Assembly (NCBI RefSeq): GCF_026041215.1
Contig: NZ_JAPEIQ010000039.1
Coordinates: 310,001 to 374,000, forward strand
Direction of reading: 5' to 3'
DNA length: 64,000 nt
Source: Hoyosella sp. YIM 151337
GTDB lineage: Bacteria > Actinomycetota > Actinomycetes > Mycobacteriales > Mycobacteriaceae
Shown: positions 1 through 8,669 of the stretch, in pieces
How positions within the stretch are numbered: position 1 is the first letter of the stretch
Layout: each line of letters begins with the position of its first letter
Notes under the pieces: generated by a model
Told to the model about the DNA's origin: nothing
The model's input: the letters and a program-made list of their open reading frames with translations, nothing else
Databases searched by the model: none
Position numbers and translations under genes: made by a program

Positions 1-548
1 GCACACAGCACGTGTACCAGCGCTAAGTGCACCTCCTGGATGGTTGCTACGGATGTGGCGTCAACGGGAATCGCATCATCGGCCATGGTGGCCAGCGGAT
101 TCGGCGCCGGTCCCGTCAGCGCCCAGACTTTGACGCCAGCCTCCTGCGCTGTCTTAGCAGCGGCGAGTACGTTGCGGCTCGTACCGCTCGTGGAGAGTGC
201 GATCAGAGTGTCACCCTCGCGGGCGTGCGCTCGCACTTGCCGGGAAAACAGTTGCTCTTCGCCGTAGTCGTTGACAATCGCCGTGCCGGCGGACGTGTCG
301 GCGTGCAGCGCTATAGCGGACAGCGGTGCGCGTTCGGAATGAAACCGGCCCACAAGTTCGCCGCTGAGATGCTGCGCTTCCGCCGCACTGCCGCCATTAC
401 CGCACGTCAGCAAGCGTCCGCCCGCGGCGTACATGGCCGCGAGTTCGGCCGCCCAGCGGGCCACCGTGTCCGCATGGGCGGCGGTAGCGTCGAGGGCCTT
501 CTGTAAATCAGCGAAATGAGCGTGCACGCTGTTCGGGAGTGCGGTCAT
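1..548 (-). CDS. gmhA: Phosphoheptose isomerase (SIS domain), 3' end outside window
   Basis: Converts sedoheptulose 7-phosphate to D-glycero-D-manno-heptose 7-phosphate, the entry step of NDP-heptose synthesis in the cytoplasm. The minus strand from ATG 548 gives about 182 residues before the window edge. Visible are the SIS core (TCGNGGSAAEAQHLSGELVG), a phosphate-binding STSGTSRN loop and a late EVHLALVH stretch that carries the family histidine. The start overlaps the upstream glycosyltransferase stop by 4 bp (ATGA), so it is the fifth gene of the operon that begins at 5717. The last few residues are missing. Confidence in the family is high; the role rests on its heptosyltransferase and GmhB neighbours. 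Confidence 0.9.
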   Translation of the reverse strand, partial: MTALPNSVHAHFADLQKALDATAAHADTVARWAAELAAMYAAGGRLLTCGNGGSAAEAQHLSGELVGRFHSERAPLSAIALHADTSAGTAIVNDYGEEQLFSRQVRAHAREGDTLIALSTSGTSRNVLAAAKTAQEAGVKVWALTGPAPNPLATMADDAIPVDATSVATIQEVHLALVHVLC

Positions 549-1582
549 GGCACGAGTTCTCCAATCTGAGTCGTGCGGTACAGCCGCGCAACGGCCGACA
601 AGACGTCCTCCGGAGGGATGGAATCCAGACAGGGATGCCCAGGAATGGGGCAGACCCGTGCGCGACTGTTTCGGCAAGGTGCCGACTGATCACCGAGGAT
701 GACCAGTTTGTGAGCCGGCGGCGCCCATTGGCTGGCCGGCACTACCGGTGCAAACAAGCTGATGACGGGCGCTCCTACCGCCGCTGCAAGATGCGCGGGC
801 CCGGTGTTTGGGACGATGACCGCTGCTGCCCGGCTGAGCACCGCGGCGAGTGATTCGAGCGATGTCTTACCAGCAAGGTTCCGGACGCCCAACGTGCTGC
901 CTATTGCGTCGGCAGCGAACTCCGCCTCCCCAGGTCCGCCCGTAACTACCACGGAGTAGCCGCTCTCCCGCAGCGCTGCGAGGACGGTGCGGTACCACTG
1001 GGCGGAAGGCCGTCGCGCAGACACCGATGCTCCCGGATGCACGACGAGATAGTCGCCGGATTCGGTGAACGCCTGCTGACTGGCGGGCCTCGTTATCCGA
1101 AGCTCTCCCGCATCACTGCTGGGCAGCGTGAATCCCGCTGCGGCGGCCAGCGAAAGTGCGCGCTGCACTTCGGGAATCGCGGGCGGACTGTGGTGACGCA
1201 AATCGAGCAGCGACCCGGGGTAGTCGTCGCTGTGCGCGCCGATCCACGGCACCGCCGCCATCCGCAAGAGCAGCGCCAGCGGCAGTGACGATTGATGAAA
1301 CGACGTGAAAATCAGCGCCCGGCTGAACGCACCGGCAGCAAGCTCACCAACAATCGCGGTGATATCACTGGCCGCTACGGGCGGCGGGTGGAAACCAACC
1401 CAGGGCGCATCCCACGTTAGCACCTGATCAACGCCGGGAAGTAACCGGGCTGCACCAGCTCCCTGGGGACCAGCGAGGAACGTCACTGGGCCCGTTTTCG
1501 CGGCCACCGCACGAACGGCGGGGCCGGTAAGGAGGACATCACCCATGTTGTCGAGGCGGCAGATCAGCGTCTTCCCACTCAT
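545..1582 (-). CDS. Glycosyltransferase family 9 (heptosyltransferase-like)
   Basis: A 345-residue cytoplasmic GT-B enzyme of family GT9, which normally moves heptose from ADP-heptose to a surface glycan. The N-terminus MSGKTLICRLDNMGDVLLTG matches the GT9 opening (LxRxxxxGDxLLT), and the C-terminal half has NTGPAHLAAAVGAPVISLFA, the nucleotide-sugar-binding signature. The open frame runs further upstream, but ATG 1582 overlaps the previous stop by 4 bp (ATGA), which fixes the start. It lies between the GT2-phosphatase fusion and gmhA. The acceptor is unknown. An actinobacterium has no LPS core, so the product is presumably a heptose-containing capsule or cell-wall glycan (inference). Confidence 0.85.
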   Translation of the reverse strand: MSGKTLICRLDNMGDVLLTGPAVRAVAAKTGPVTFLAGPQGAGAARLLPGVDQVLTWDAPWVGFHPPPVAASDITAIVGELAAGAFSRALIFTSFHQSSLPLALLLRMAAVPWIGAHSDDYPGSLLDLRHHSPPAIPEVQRALSLAAAAGFTLPSSDAGELRITRPASQQAFTESGDYLVVHPGASVSARRPSAQWYRTVLAALRESGYSVVVTGGPGEAEFAADAIGSTLGVRNLAGKTSLESLAAVLSRAAAVIVPNTGPAHLAAAVGAPVISLFAPVVPASQWAPPAHKLVILGDQSAPCRNSRARVCPIPGHPCLDSIPPEDVLSAVARLYRTTQIGELVP

Positions 1583-3099
1583 CGCGCACCACTCTGGATC
1601 GCCATGGACACGGCCATTCCGAGGTCTTCCGCCACGAGCGCCTGTTCTTGCGCGGCCTCGATCTCGGGTTGCAACGTCCGTCGTGTTGGTACGAGGATCG
1701 CTCTGGCACCGGCCCGCAGCGCAGCGTCGACGTCCGCCCCGGTGTCCCCGATCATGACGCAGCTTTCCACCGGCACCCCGAGCTCGCGTGCCGCGTTCCG
1801 GATCATCGCAGGGCACGGCTTACGGCACCCGCAACCGTCGTCCTCGCCATGCACACATATCTGCCAGGTATCGAAGCGGCCAAATTCGGCATTGACGCGC
1901 TCGTTGACGGCCAGGAGTTGCCTGATGGTGATCAGGCCGCGCGCGACGCCGGACTGATTAGAGACGACACCAACCCGTAACCCCGCCTGGCGGGCGCGCT
2001 CGACTGCTTCAAGCGCCGCCGGCATCGGGGTCACGCCGTCCGGGTCATTGAGATAGGGCACGTCGCGGATCAGCGTGTCATCCCGATCGAACAGGATCGC
2101 CTGGATGAGCGGCCGCGGCGCGAGAGCACTGGAACGCACCCGCCCAGTGCGCACATCCCATTCGCCGCGCAACCGCTGCATGCATGCAACCGGCGGGATT
2201 AGCCCGCTGGTGACGACCATCTGCCACCACTCTCGGAGCGTGCGGGGCCCCGCCGTCACACGTTCAAGGGTGAACCGCGCGGTCAGCGCGAGCCAGAGCG
2301 CGGATGCTGTGGTCAACGCGCGGCGTCTGCCCGCGAGAGCGCCGCCGACCGCGGTGACGAGCGCCCCAGTGATTGCGGTGTAGTACGGCAATCTGGAGGG
2401 ACGTTCCCCTGACCGGCGGCGCCAGGCGTCACCGAATTTGGTCCGCATGAGCGCATCGTCACGGTTACCGCGCTGCGCTCGCACGCTTGCGAAAAAGCCC
2501 GCCTGCGCAACCGGGTGCACGCTCAGCCGGTCACCGCGAATGATGCTGTAGCCAGCGCTGACCACCCGCAGCGCGAGATCGGCGTCTTCACGATAAGCGC
2601 GTGGGAACGCCTCGTCGAAGCCGCGGACGGCTTCGAGCACCGCACTGCGGTAGGCCATGTCAGCGGTGATCCACCTGGCGTTCTCTAGGCCCAGCGTGCG
2701 GCGCTCGTTGTCGGTGGGTTTGCGATCTGCAGGGAACGGAACCGTAAGCCGCGCCTGAATCCCGCCGCAGTGAGCCGGAGCCGCCGCGAGATCTTTGCTC
2801 AGGTGTAAGCACCATTCGGGCGACACCGAAACATCGTCATCGAGGAAGACCACCCAGTCGCAGGTACCGCGCACCGCCTGCCAGCCCACATTCCGGGCCG
2901 CTGCGGGTCCACGGCCGCCGCTTCGCCGGATTTCACAACCGAACCGCGCCGCCGACTGCTCCATCGCAGGATCGGCGCGATCAAACACCACCACTATGCG
3001 TGAAGGACGTGGCCCCGCCGCGCCGTTGATGCTGCGCAGCAACGTGAGCAGGCTTTCACGGCCGATCGTGGGGATCACGATGCTGTACGACGCGCTCAT
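1579..3099 (-). CDS. Glycosyltransferase family 2 fused to GmhB-like HAD phosphatase
   Basis: A 506-residue two-domain protein. Residues 1 to about 310 are a GT2 transferase: IVIPTIGRESLL at the start and the acidic metal site VVFLDDDVSVSP. Residues about 325-506 are a HAD-IIIA phosphatase: FDRDDTL (motif I), VVSNQSG (motif II), a zinc loop with C-x-H-x5-C-x-C in CVHGEDDGCGCRKP, and MIGDTGADVDAA (motif IV). The zinc loop is typical of D-glycero-D-manno-heptose-1,7-bisphosphate phosphatase. ATG 3099 overlaps the carbamoyltransferase stop (ATGA). GmhB is usually a separate protein of about 190 residues, so the fusion is unusual. Other HAD-IIIA substrates such as histidinol phosphate are possible, but gmhA and GT9 next door favour heptose. 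Confidence 0.85.
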   Translation of the reverse strand: MSASYSIVIPTIGRESLLTLLRSINGAAGPRPSRIVVVFDRADPAMEQSAARFGCEIRRSGGRGPAAARNVGWQAVRGTCDWVVFLDDDVSVSPEWCLHLSKDLAAAPAHCGGIQARLTVPFPADRKPTDNERRTLGLENARWITADMAYRSAVLEAVRGFDEAFPRAYREDADLALRVVSAGYSIIRGDRLSVHPVAQAGFFASVRAQRGNRDDALMRTKFGDAWRRRSGERPSRLPYYTAITGALVTAVGGALAGRRRALTTASALWLALTARFTLERVTAGPRTLREWWQMVVTSGLIPPVACMQRLRGEWDVRTGRVRSSALAPRPLIQAILFDRDDTLIRDVPYLNDPDGVTPMPAALEAVERARQAGLRVGVVSNQSGVARGLITIRQLLAVNERVNAEFGRFDTWQICVHGEDDGCGCRKPCPAMIRNAARELGVPVESCVMIGDTGADVDAALRAGARAILVPTRRTLQPEIEAAQEQALVAEDLGMAVSMAIQSGAR

Positions 3100-4721
3100 G
3101 GGCGCCGCACCAAGAACGGGCCGATCGCGAGTACGTCGATTGGCGACGCGCCGAAGCACTCGAGTGCGTCTCTCGGGCTGTCAACGATCGGTCGGCCTGC
3201 CGTGTTGAAACTCGTGTTCACCACCGTGGGCAGTCCAGTAAGGGCTTCGAACTGTTCGAGCGTGCGCGCAAGCACCGGGTGCTCAGCCGCGGACACCGTC
3301 TGGATTCGGGCGGTCCCATCGACGTGTGTCACCGCGGGAATACGATGGCGCCAATCTGGATCTACGTCGTGAACGAACAGCATGTACGGGCTCGGCAGTG
3401 GGCCGCGGGAGAAGATTCTGCTGGCACGGTCAGCCAGCACCATCGGCGCGATAGGCCGGAACTGTTCGCGGCCCTTCACGTCATTGAGACGCTCGAGGTT
3501 GTCGGAGTAGCCGGGATGTGCGAGCAGCGAGCGCTGCCCGAGCGCGCGAGGGCCAAACTCGGCCTGCCCCTGGAACCAGCCGACGATCGCGTTGTCGGCG
3601 AGGCATTCAGCGACGGCATGAGCGAGGTCATCAGGCCGCTCGTACCTGATTTTCGCGCGTTGCAGCACCGCTTCTATCTCGGCGTCAGTAAACCCGCGCC
3701 CAAGAGCGGCAGTCCGCATCGGCTCTATCGCGTCGCCTCCCTCAGCCGCGACCGCGAGGGCAGCGCCGAGGGCAGTGCCCGCGTCCCCGGCCGCAGGCTG
3801 AACCCAGATGTTGTCGAACGGGCTTTCATCGAGCACACGGGTATTGGCAACACAGTTGAGTGCTACACCGCCCGCCATTGCGAGATTGCGGGCACCGGTG
3901 CGGTGGTGCAGCCACTTACACATGCGCAACAACACTTCTTCGGTCACCAGTTGCACGCTTGCTGCGAAGTCCGCGTGTTTCGCTGTGAACTCGTCGCCGC
4001 GTGCGCGGCGTGGCAGGAAATGGCCGAAATCGACATGTTCTGTCTGGAACGTGCCATCGGCGAGATACTGGACGCGGAGGCGAAGTTCAGGAGCGAAGCG
4101 GGGGCTGCCGTATGACGCGAGGGCCATGACCTTGTACTCGTCGCTCGACCGGGTGAAGCCAAGGTGCTCGGTCGCGTCTTCGTAGAACAAGCCCAGCGAG
4201 TGCGGCAGCGCCACCTCGGAGAGGACATCGAGCTTGCCGTCCCGATACTCGCCAGCCAGCGCCGAGGTGCTTTCTCCGCGCCCATCGGTGACGAGTACCG
4301 CGCAGTCACCGAATGGGGCAGCCAGTCCGGCCGATGCCGCGTGTGCGACGTGGTGCCGAACATGCTGAAAAGCGGAGACGTCGAAGTCCGGGAAAACAGA
4401 GCGCAGAAAATAGGGGGCACGCTGCGCAAAGTGGGTTCGCAAATGTTCCCACACGGGGTCGGTCGCCGGGCCGTCATCGTCGGCGCGCGCCGGATCGTAC
4501 GAGTAGGCGACAGCATCGATGTCAGTGATCGAAAGTCCCGCTTGCTGCAGACACCATGCGGCGGCCTGCTCCGGTAACTCCCACGCAGCGAAAGGAACTG
4601 GCCGCTTACCGTGTTTACGGCGGCTGAAGCGTTCCTCTTCCGCAGCAGCGACGATTCGGCCGTCGACAACGAGCGCCGCTGAGGGATCGTGGAAAACCGC
4701 GTTGATACCGAGGACGCGCAC
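3096..4721 (-). CDS. Carbamoyltransferase (NodU/CmcH family)
   Basis: A 541-residue cytoplasmic enzyme of the family that makes carbamoyl-AMP and transfers carbamoyl to a sugar hydroxyl. The N-terminal ASKHA-type domain opens VLGINAVFHDPSAALV and has EEERFSRRKHG. The conserved HVRHHVAHAASA histidines and the VLVTDGRGE segment follow. The C-terminal Sua5/YrdC-like part has FQGQAEFGPRALGQRSLLA and VNTSFN near the end. The start is GTG 4721 with AGGAGG at 4730-4735. It follows the epimerase by 36 bp and overlaps the GT2 fusion by 4 bp. It likely decorates the glycan made by this operon; the acceptor cannot be read from sequence. Confidence 0.9.
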   Translation of the reverse strand: MRVLGINAVFHDPSAALVVDGRIVAAAEEERFSRRKHGKRPVPFAAWELPEQAAAWCLQQAGLSITDIDAVAYSYDPARADDDGPATDPVWEHLRTHFAQRAPYFLRSVFPDFDVSAFQHVRHHVAHAASAGLAAPFGDCAVLVTDGRGESTSALAGEYRDGKLDVLSEVALPHSLGLFYEDATEHLGFTRSSDEYKVMALASYGSPRFAPELRLRVQYLADGTFQTEHVDFGHFLPRRARGDEFTAKHADFAASVQLVTEEVLLRMCKWLHHRTGARNLAMAGGVALNCVANTRVLDESPFDNIWVQPAAGDAGTALGAALAVAAEGGDAIEPMRTAALGRGFTDAEIEAVLQRAKIRYERPDDLAHAVAECLADNAIVGWFQGQAEFGPRALGQRSLLAHPGYSDNLERLNDVKGREQFRPIAPMVLADRASRIFSRGPLPSPYMLFVHDVDPDWRHRIPAVTHVDGTARIQTVSAAEHPVLARTLEQFEALTGLPTVVNTSFNTAGRPIVDSPRDALECFGASPIDVLAIGPFLVRRP

Positions 4722-4757
4722 CTTGGAAACCTCCTGATGTGAAGAGCAGCAGCCTGC

Positions 4758-5717
4758 TCACGCCGCCGCGGTGACAACCGCGCGGAAGTACGGGATTGTG
4801 CGGAGCAGGCCATCGCGTGTAGCAACCTCCGGCTGCCAATCGAGTTGCTCCGTCGCGCGGCTGATATCGGGGCACCTCACACGCGGATCGTCGTCAACCG
4901 GATCGGTGTGGATGATCGGCGAGGACGAACCGCAGAGGTCGCGGATCGTCTGCGCGATCTCCAGGACTGGCATCTCGTCCGGATTTCCGATGTTGAACGG
5001 GCCGAACTGGGCCGACCGTGCAAGGGCCAGCAGCCCAGCCACAGTATCCGAAACATGGCAGAGCGACCGCGTTTGTTCGCCACTGCCGTACACCGAAATG
5101 GGTGCATCGGTGAGAGCCTGGCACATTGCTGCCGGAACGAGCCGGCCGTCGTTTCGTTGCATGCGGGAGCCGAACGTGTTGAATATTCGGGCAATGCCCA
5201 CATCCGCACCAAAATAGCGGGCGAAAGTCGCCGCGACCGCTTCCGAAAACCGTTTGCTTTCGTCGTAGGCGCACCGGGGACCAACCGGGCTGACATTGCC
5301 GCGGTAGGTTTCCCGTTGCGGGTGCTCGAGCGGGTCGCCGTATACCTCGCTTGTCGACGCGAGGACGAAGCGCGCGCCGCACTCCTGCGCGTACCGCATG
5401 AGGTTGAACGTGCCAAGTGAACCGGCTTCGAGCGTCTCGACGGGATGTTCCCCGTACGCCAATGGAGAAGCCGGAGACGCAAGGTGAAACACGACACTTG
5501 CTGCTGGCAATGTGGCCGGGAGAGGCTGCGAAATATCGTGTTCGATCAGCGCGAAGCGCGGATCACCAACAAGGTGAGCAATGTTCTCAGGAGAGCCGGT
5601 GACCATATTGTCGATGCACACGACAGCGGCGCCTGACCCATGCAGAGCTTCGCACAGATGTGAACCTATGAAACCGGCTCCGCCCGCAACCACAACAGGA
5701 ACGTCCAATTGGTGCAT
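4758..5717 (-). CDS. NAD-dependent epimerase/dehydratase, UDP-glucuronate decarboxylase-like
   Basis: A 319-residue short-chain (extended SDR) sugar-nucleotide enzyme. It has the NAD loop GGAGFIGSH, the TSEVYGDPLEHPQ segment, the catalytic YDESK (YxxxK) and ARIFNTFGSRM. The pattern around TSEVYGDPLEHP and GNVSPVGPRCAYDESKR matches UDP-xylose synthase (UDP-glucuronate decarboxylase) more closely than dTDP-glucose dehydratase, but a 4,6-dehydratase or 4-epimerase remains possible. ATG 5717 is preferred over an upstream extension because a SigF-type promoter lies at 5728-5752, inside that extension. It is the first gene of the minus-strand glycan operon and supplies a nucleotide sugar. Confidence 0.8.
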   Translation of the reverse strand: MHQLDVPVVVAGGAGFIGSHLCEALHGSGAAVVCIDNMVTGSPENIAHLVGDPRFALIEHDISQPLPATLPAASVVFHLASPASPLAYGEHPVETLEAGSLGTFNLMRYAQECGARFVLASTSEVYGDPLEHPQRETYRGNVSPVGPRCAYDESKRFSEAVAATFARYFGADVGIARIFNTFGSRMQRNDGRLVPAAMCQALTDAPISVYGSGEQTRSLCHVSDTVAGLLALARSAQFGPFNIGNPDEMPVLEIAQTIRDLCGSSSPIIHTDPVDDDPRVRCPDISRATEQLDWQPEVATRDGLLRTIPYFRAVVTAAA

Positions 5718-5727
5718 GGGTCGGCTG

Positions 5728-5752
5728 ATACCCTGCCACCTTCTGTATAAAC
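5728..5752 (-). promoter_or_regulatory. SigF-type promoter for the epimerase-gmhA operon
   Basis: On the minus strand GTTT (5752-5749), a 15-nt spacer and GGGTAT (5733-5728) match the actinobacterial SigF/SigB consensus exactly. The predicted start of transcription falls a few bases before ATG 5717, giving a very short leader. Confidence 0.7.
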
Positions 5753-5760
5753 ATCGGACA

Positions 5761-5786
5761 GTTTGGGCGCGGGCCGTGTTGGGTAG
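5761..5786 (+). promoter_or_regulatory. SigF-type promoter for the tandem GT2 genes
   Basis: GTTT (5761-5764), 16-nt spacer, GGGTAG (5781-5786). It is back to back with the minus-strand promoter at 5728-5752, so both divergent glycan operons should respond to the same sigma factor. Transcription would start near 5793, so GTG 5796 is nearly leaderless. Confidence 0.65.
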
Positions 5787-5795
5787 AGACCTGGC

Positions 5796-6707
5796 GTGAG
5801 TGAACCCTCGAGCGTCAGCATGGCTGACACCACGGTGGTGATCGCGACACACAACCGGGCGCCGGAGCTGGCGCGCACACTGCGGCAGCTCACCCTGCTC
5901 ACTCCGCTCTGTCCGGTCATTGTGGTTGACAACGCCTCAGCGGACGATACGCCCAATGTGGTGGCAGACCATGTGGGGGACTATCCGCCCGGCTACCTCA
6001 CATACATCCGCCTGCTCCGGAACAAAGGCGCGGTGGCGCGAAACTTCGGAATCTGGCGAGCTCGAACGACCTACGTTGCCTTCTGTGACGATGATTCGTG
6101 GTGGGCGCCAGATGCGCTTCGCCGTGCGGAAGACATGTTCGCGGAGCACCCGCGCGTCGGACTCATCGCGGGACGCGTGCTTGTCGGCCCCCGCGGACTG
6201 GATGACCCCGTGAACGCACTTCTGGAAGACAGCCCGTTACCGAGGTCCCCTGATGCACCGGGGCCAGAGGTTCTCGGGTTCCTTGCGTGCGGCTGTGTGG
6301 CACGCGCGTTCGCGTTGCGCCAGTGCGGCGGCTTCAGCGACGTTCTCGAGTTCGTCGGGGAGGAGCGGTTGCTCGCGTATGAGCTAGCGGCTAGCGGGTG
6401 GCAGCAGTGCTACGTTCCGGACATTGTGGCGCATCATTATCCGTCGCCAACGCGTGCGGACCCGCAAGCCCGCATCGTGCTGGAGCGGCGGAACGAAGTG
6501 CTGACGGCCATCATGCGCCGGCCAGCCGGGCAAGTACGCAAAGCACTAGCGCGGCTGACCCAGGCTGTGTTCAGTGACCGGAGGCTCGCGCCCGCGCTCG
6601 GGGGCACACTCATGCGTCTCCCGCGTGCTATTGCGAGACGGCGCCCCGTACCGCATCACGTTGAGCAGCGCATCAGGATGGTGGAAAGGATCGCCGAGGA
6701 TGGCTAG
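5796..6707 (+). CDS. Glycosyltransferase family 2
   Basis: A 303-residue GT-A transferase. It opens with TTVVIATHNRAPELARTLRQ, has VIVVDNASADDTP for nucleotide binding and YVAFCDDDSWWAPDA with the metal-binding DDD. No membrane segment is evident. The start is GTG 5796, supported by the promoter just upstream; ATG 5820 is the alternative. It overlaps the next gene by 8 bp. The downstream gene is clearly a paralogue with the same CDDD core and the same length, so the pair probably arose by tandem duplication and may add successive sugars. Donor and acceptor are unknown. Confidence 0.85.
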   Translation: MSEPSSVSMADTTVVIATHNRAPELARTLRQLTLLTPLCPVIVVDNASADDTPNVVADHVGDYPPGYLTYIRLLRNKGAVARNFGIWRARTTYVAFCDDDSWWAPDALRRAEDMFAEHPRVGLIAGRVLVGPRGLDDPVNALLEDSPLPRSPDAPGPEVLGFLACGCVARAFALRQCGGFSDVLEFVGEERLLAYELAASGWQQCYVPDIVAHHYPSPTRADPQARIVLERRNEVLTAIMRRPAGQVRKALARLTQAVFSDRRLAPALGGTLMRLPRAIARRRPVPHHVEQRIRMVERIAEDG

Positions 6708-7593
6708 GCCGCGGATCAGCGTCGTGATCATGACGCACAACCGTAAGGACGAGCTCGATCGGACGCTGCGGCACATGATAGGCCTGGGTGAAGCGCCGAT
6801 ATTTGTCGTCGATAACGGCTCAAGCGACGGGACCCCGGAGTTCGTGGCACGTGCATACCCGGAGGCACAATTGATAGCGCTTCCTGACAATCGTGGTGCG
6901 GTCGCCCGCAACATCGCGGTCAACGAGGTGCGCACCCCGTACGTCGCGTTCTGCGATGACGACACATGCTGGGATCCTGGTTCTTTGACCCGGGCGGCGG
7001 ATCTGCTCGATGCATATCCGGGTTTGAGTTCGGTTACCGGGCGCTGCCTGGTGGGCGAAGCCGCGACGGAAGACCCGATAACCCCGGAGATGCGTGACTC
7101 CCCGGTACCAGCGCCCGCGTGGCTTCCGGGCCCCGCGCTGTTAGGGATCATGGCTGGTCTCACCGCGGTTCGCGTCGAGGCGTTCCGCGGGGCGGGCGGG
7201 TTTCACCCGCGGTTCTGGCTCGGCGGTGAAGAGGAACTCCTGGCGCTGGACTTCGCGCGCGCCGGATGGTGGATGGTGTGGAATCCGGACGTGACCATTC
7301 GCCACTACCCGTCACGGAGCCGCGACGCGCGGCGGCGCCGGCAACTCGGGATTCGCAATACGCTATGGACGCTGTGGCTGCGGCGCCCGGTGCGCTCAGC
7401 CCTGCGGCGCAGCGCGGCGATTCTGTCGAGCGCGCCTCGTGACCGCGCCACCGTCGCCGCGCTTGCCGAAGCATTGCGCGGCGCCGGGTGGGTCTGGCGC
7501 GAACGCGCCGTCGTGCCGCCGGACGTGGAGAACGGGCTCGTGCTCCTCGAAGAGAGTCAACGGCGTTCGAAGGCCCGCCGTTACGTGGGGTAG
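6700..7593 (+). CDS. Glycosyltransferase family 2 (paralogue of upstream gene)
   Basis: A 297-residue GT2 enzyme opening ARPRISVVIMTHNRKDELDR, with IFVVDNGSSDGTPEF and YVAFCDDDTCWDPGS. The C-terminal third is Arg-rich (DARRRRQLGIRNTLWTLWLR), which may form an amphipathic membrane-contact helix, as in other GT2 proteins of this type. ATG 6700 lies inside the end of the previous gene (8-bp overlap), so the two are translationally coupled. It converges with the gene ending at 7599, leaving 5 bp between stops and no obvious terminator. Confidence 0.85.
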   Translation: MARPRISVVIMTHNRKDELDRTLRHMIGLGEAPIFVVDNGSSDGTPEFVARAYPEAQLIALPDNRGAVARNIAVNEVRTPYVAFCDDDTCWDPGSLTRAADLLDAYPGLSSVTGRCLVGEAATEDPITPEMRDSPVPAPAWLPGPALLGIMAGLTAVRVEAFRGAGGFHPRFWLGGEEELLALDFARAGWWMVWNPDVTIRHYPSRSRDARRRRQLGIRNTLWTLWLRRPVRSALRRSAAILSSAPRDRATVAALAEALRGAGWVWRERAVVPPDVENGLVLLEESQRRSKARRYVG

Positions 7594-7598
7594 CGGCG

Positions 7599-8669
7599 TT
7601 AACCGTCACCTACTGCCATGGCGGGGGCGCGCAGAATCGCACCGAAGCCGTTGTTGAACTTCACATCGTCTTGCGAACAGACCACCACTTCGCCACCCTG
7701 GTGGATGGTCGCCGCAATGACAGCGTCCTCCTCGCGTGTGTCAGTTTGGGCAGGTGATGGCTGTGTTTCCGTCAACGGCCTCGCCACGAGGAGAGTGTCG
7801 ACGTTGCCTTGCTGCAGATTCGCGGCGACGATACGCATTCCGTCGACCGCATACCCGGAGCTGCGTCCCGATTCGATGCGGAACCGCTCGAGCGCCTCAG
7901 CGACGCGTTCAGCGCGACGTTGTTGCACGAGATCTGTGATCGCGTCTGCCAGGCGGGCATCGTCGGTGCCTTCCGCTCGGCCGCCCTCCGTTACGGAGTG
8001 TGTGAGTTTCTTCGCGTCCTCCGGCAAGTGACGCTCGATCCCGGTGCGGGCTTGCACTTCGCCGCTGAGCACGAGCATCGACGGTTTCACTTCGCGGACC
8101 ACTTCCGCCAGGTATGTCGCCGTGTCGCGGTAGTTGCGCTCGATCATCTCCTCGGTGCGCTCCTGTACTTTCGCCCAGCTGAAGCGGTCGCCGACCGCGG
8201 CCTTGTGGATCGGATGGCGGTCCTGGTCTTCGCTGTCGAAATCGATGGCGTGCCCGTACTCATCTATGTAGCTGACGTCGACACCGTTGCGGTCGGCCTC
8301 CGCGAGGAGGATGTGTTGCTGCGGCGCGCCGAACTCGAACAGGGGGAGCAGGTGCGGCATGATCGCGAAACGTACGTCGGGTTGAGGGGGTGCCACCGGT
8401 AGTTCTTCATCGACAACGGTGACATCCTTGGTGAAGATAAGCGCTCGCCCGCGCCGGCCGATCGGTGGTTCACGCCGGGCGGCGAGTTCCGGCACTTTGC
8501 TGATCAGCTCGTCGGGCGTCCCCTGGTCCCGCAGCGCGTCCTGTACTGCTCGCCACTGAAGCTCGCGGCTTTTGATCGCATCTTCTGTGTTGTTGGAATC
8601 ATCGATGTAAATCGATACAAAAGGGCCGTGGGTCGCGTCGAGGCGCTTCTTCAGATCAGCGTTATTCAT
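7599..8669 (-). CDS. Archaeo-eukaryotic release-factor family protein (baeRF2; Rv2629/Balon-like)
   Basis: A 356-residue protein resembling mycobacterial Rv2629 and the bacterial eRF1/pelota-like group. It starts MNNADLKKRLDATHGPFVSI with the family's YIDDSNN stretch. A central Vms1/eRF1-type segment reads SMLVLSGEVQARTGIERHLP. A C-terminal eRF1 domain-3-like part carries LLVARPL and ends with DVKFNNGFGAILRA. Members of this group include Balon, a ribosome hibernation factor; mycobacterial relatives are dormancy-linked. I see no GGQ motif, so peptide release is unlikely. It is co-transcribed with the gene ending at 8666 (ATGA overlap). Hibernation is an inference from the family. Confidence 0.7.
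   Translation of the reverse strand: MNNADLKKRLDATHGPFVSIYIDDSNNTEDAIKSRELQWRAVQDALRDQGTPDELISKVPELAARREPPIGRRGRALIFTKDVTVVDEELPVAPPQPDVRFAIMPHLLPLFEFGAPQQHILLAEADRNGVDVSYIDEYGHAIDFDSEDQDRHPIHKAAVGDRFSWAKVQERTEEMIERNYRDTATYLAEVVREVKPSMLVLSGEVQARTGIERHLPEDAKKLTHSVTEGGRAEGTDDARLADAITDLVQQRRAERVAEALERFRIESGRSSGYAVDGMRIVAANLQQGNVDTLLVARPLTETQPSPAQTDTREEDAVIAATIHQGGEVVVCSQDDVKFNNGFGAILRAPAMAVGDG

Noticed and set aside
3279-4115. 278-codon plus-strand frame opposite the carbamoyltransferase
   Set aside because: The opposite strand carries clear carbamoyltransferase motifs; no domain is recognisable in this frame.
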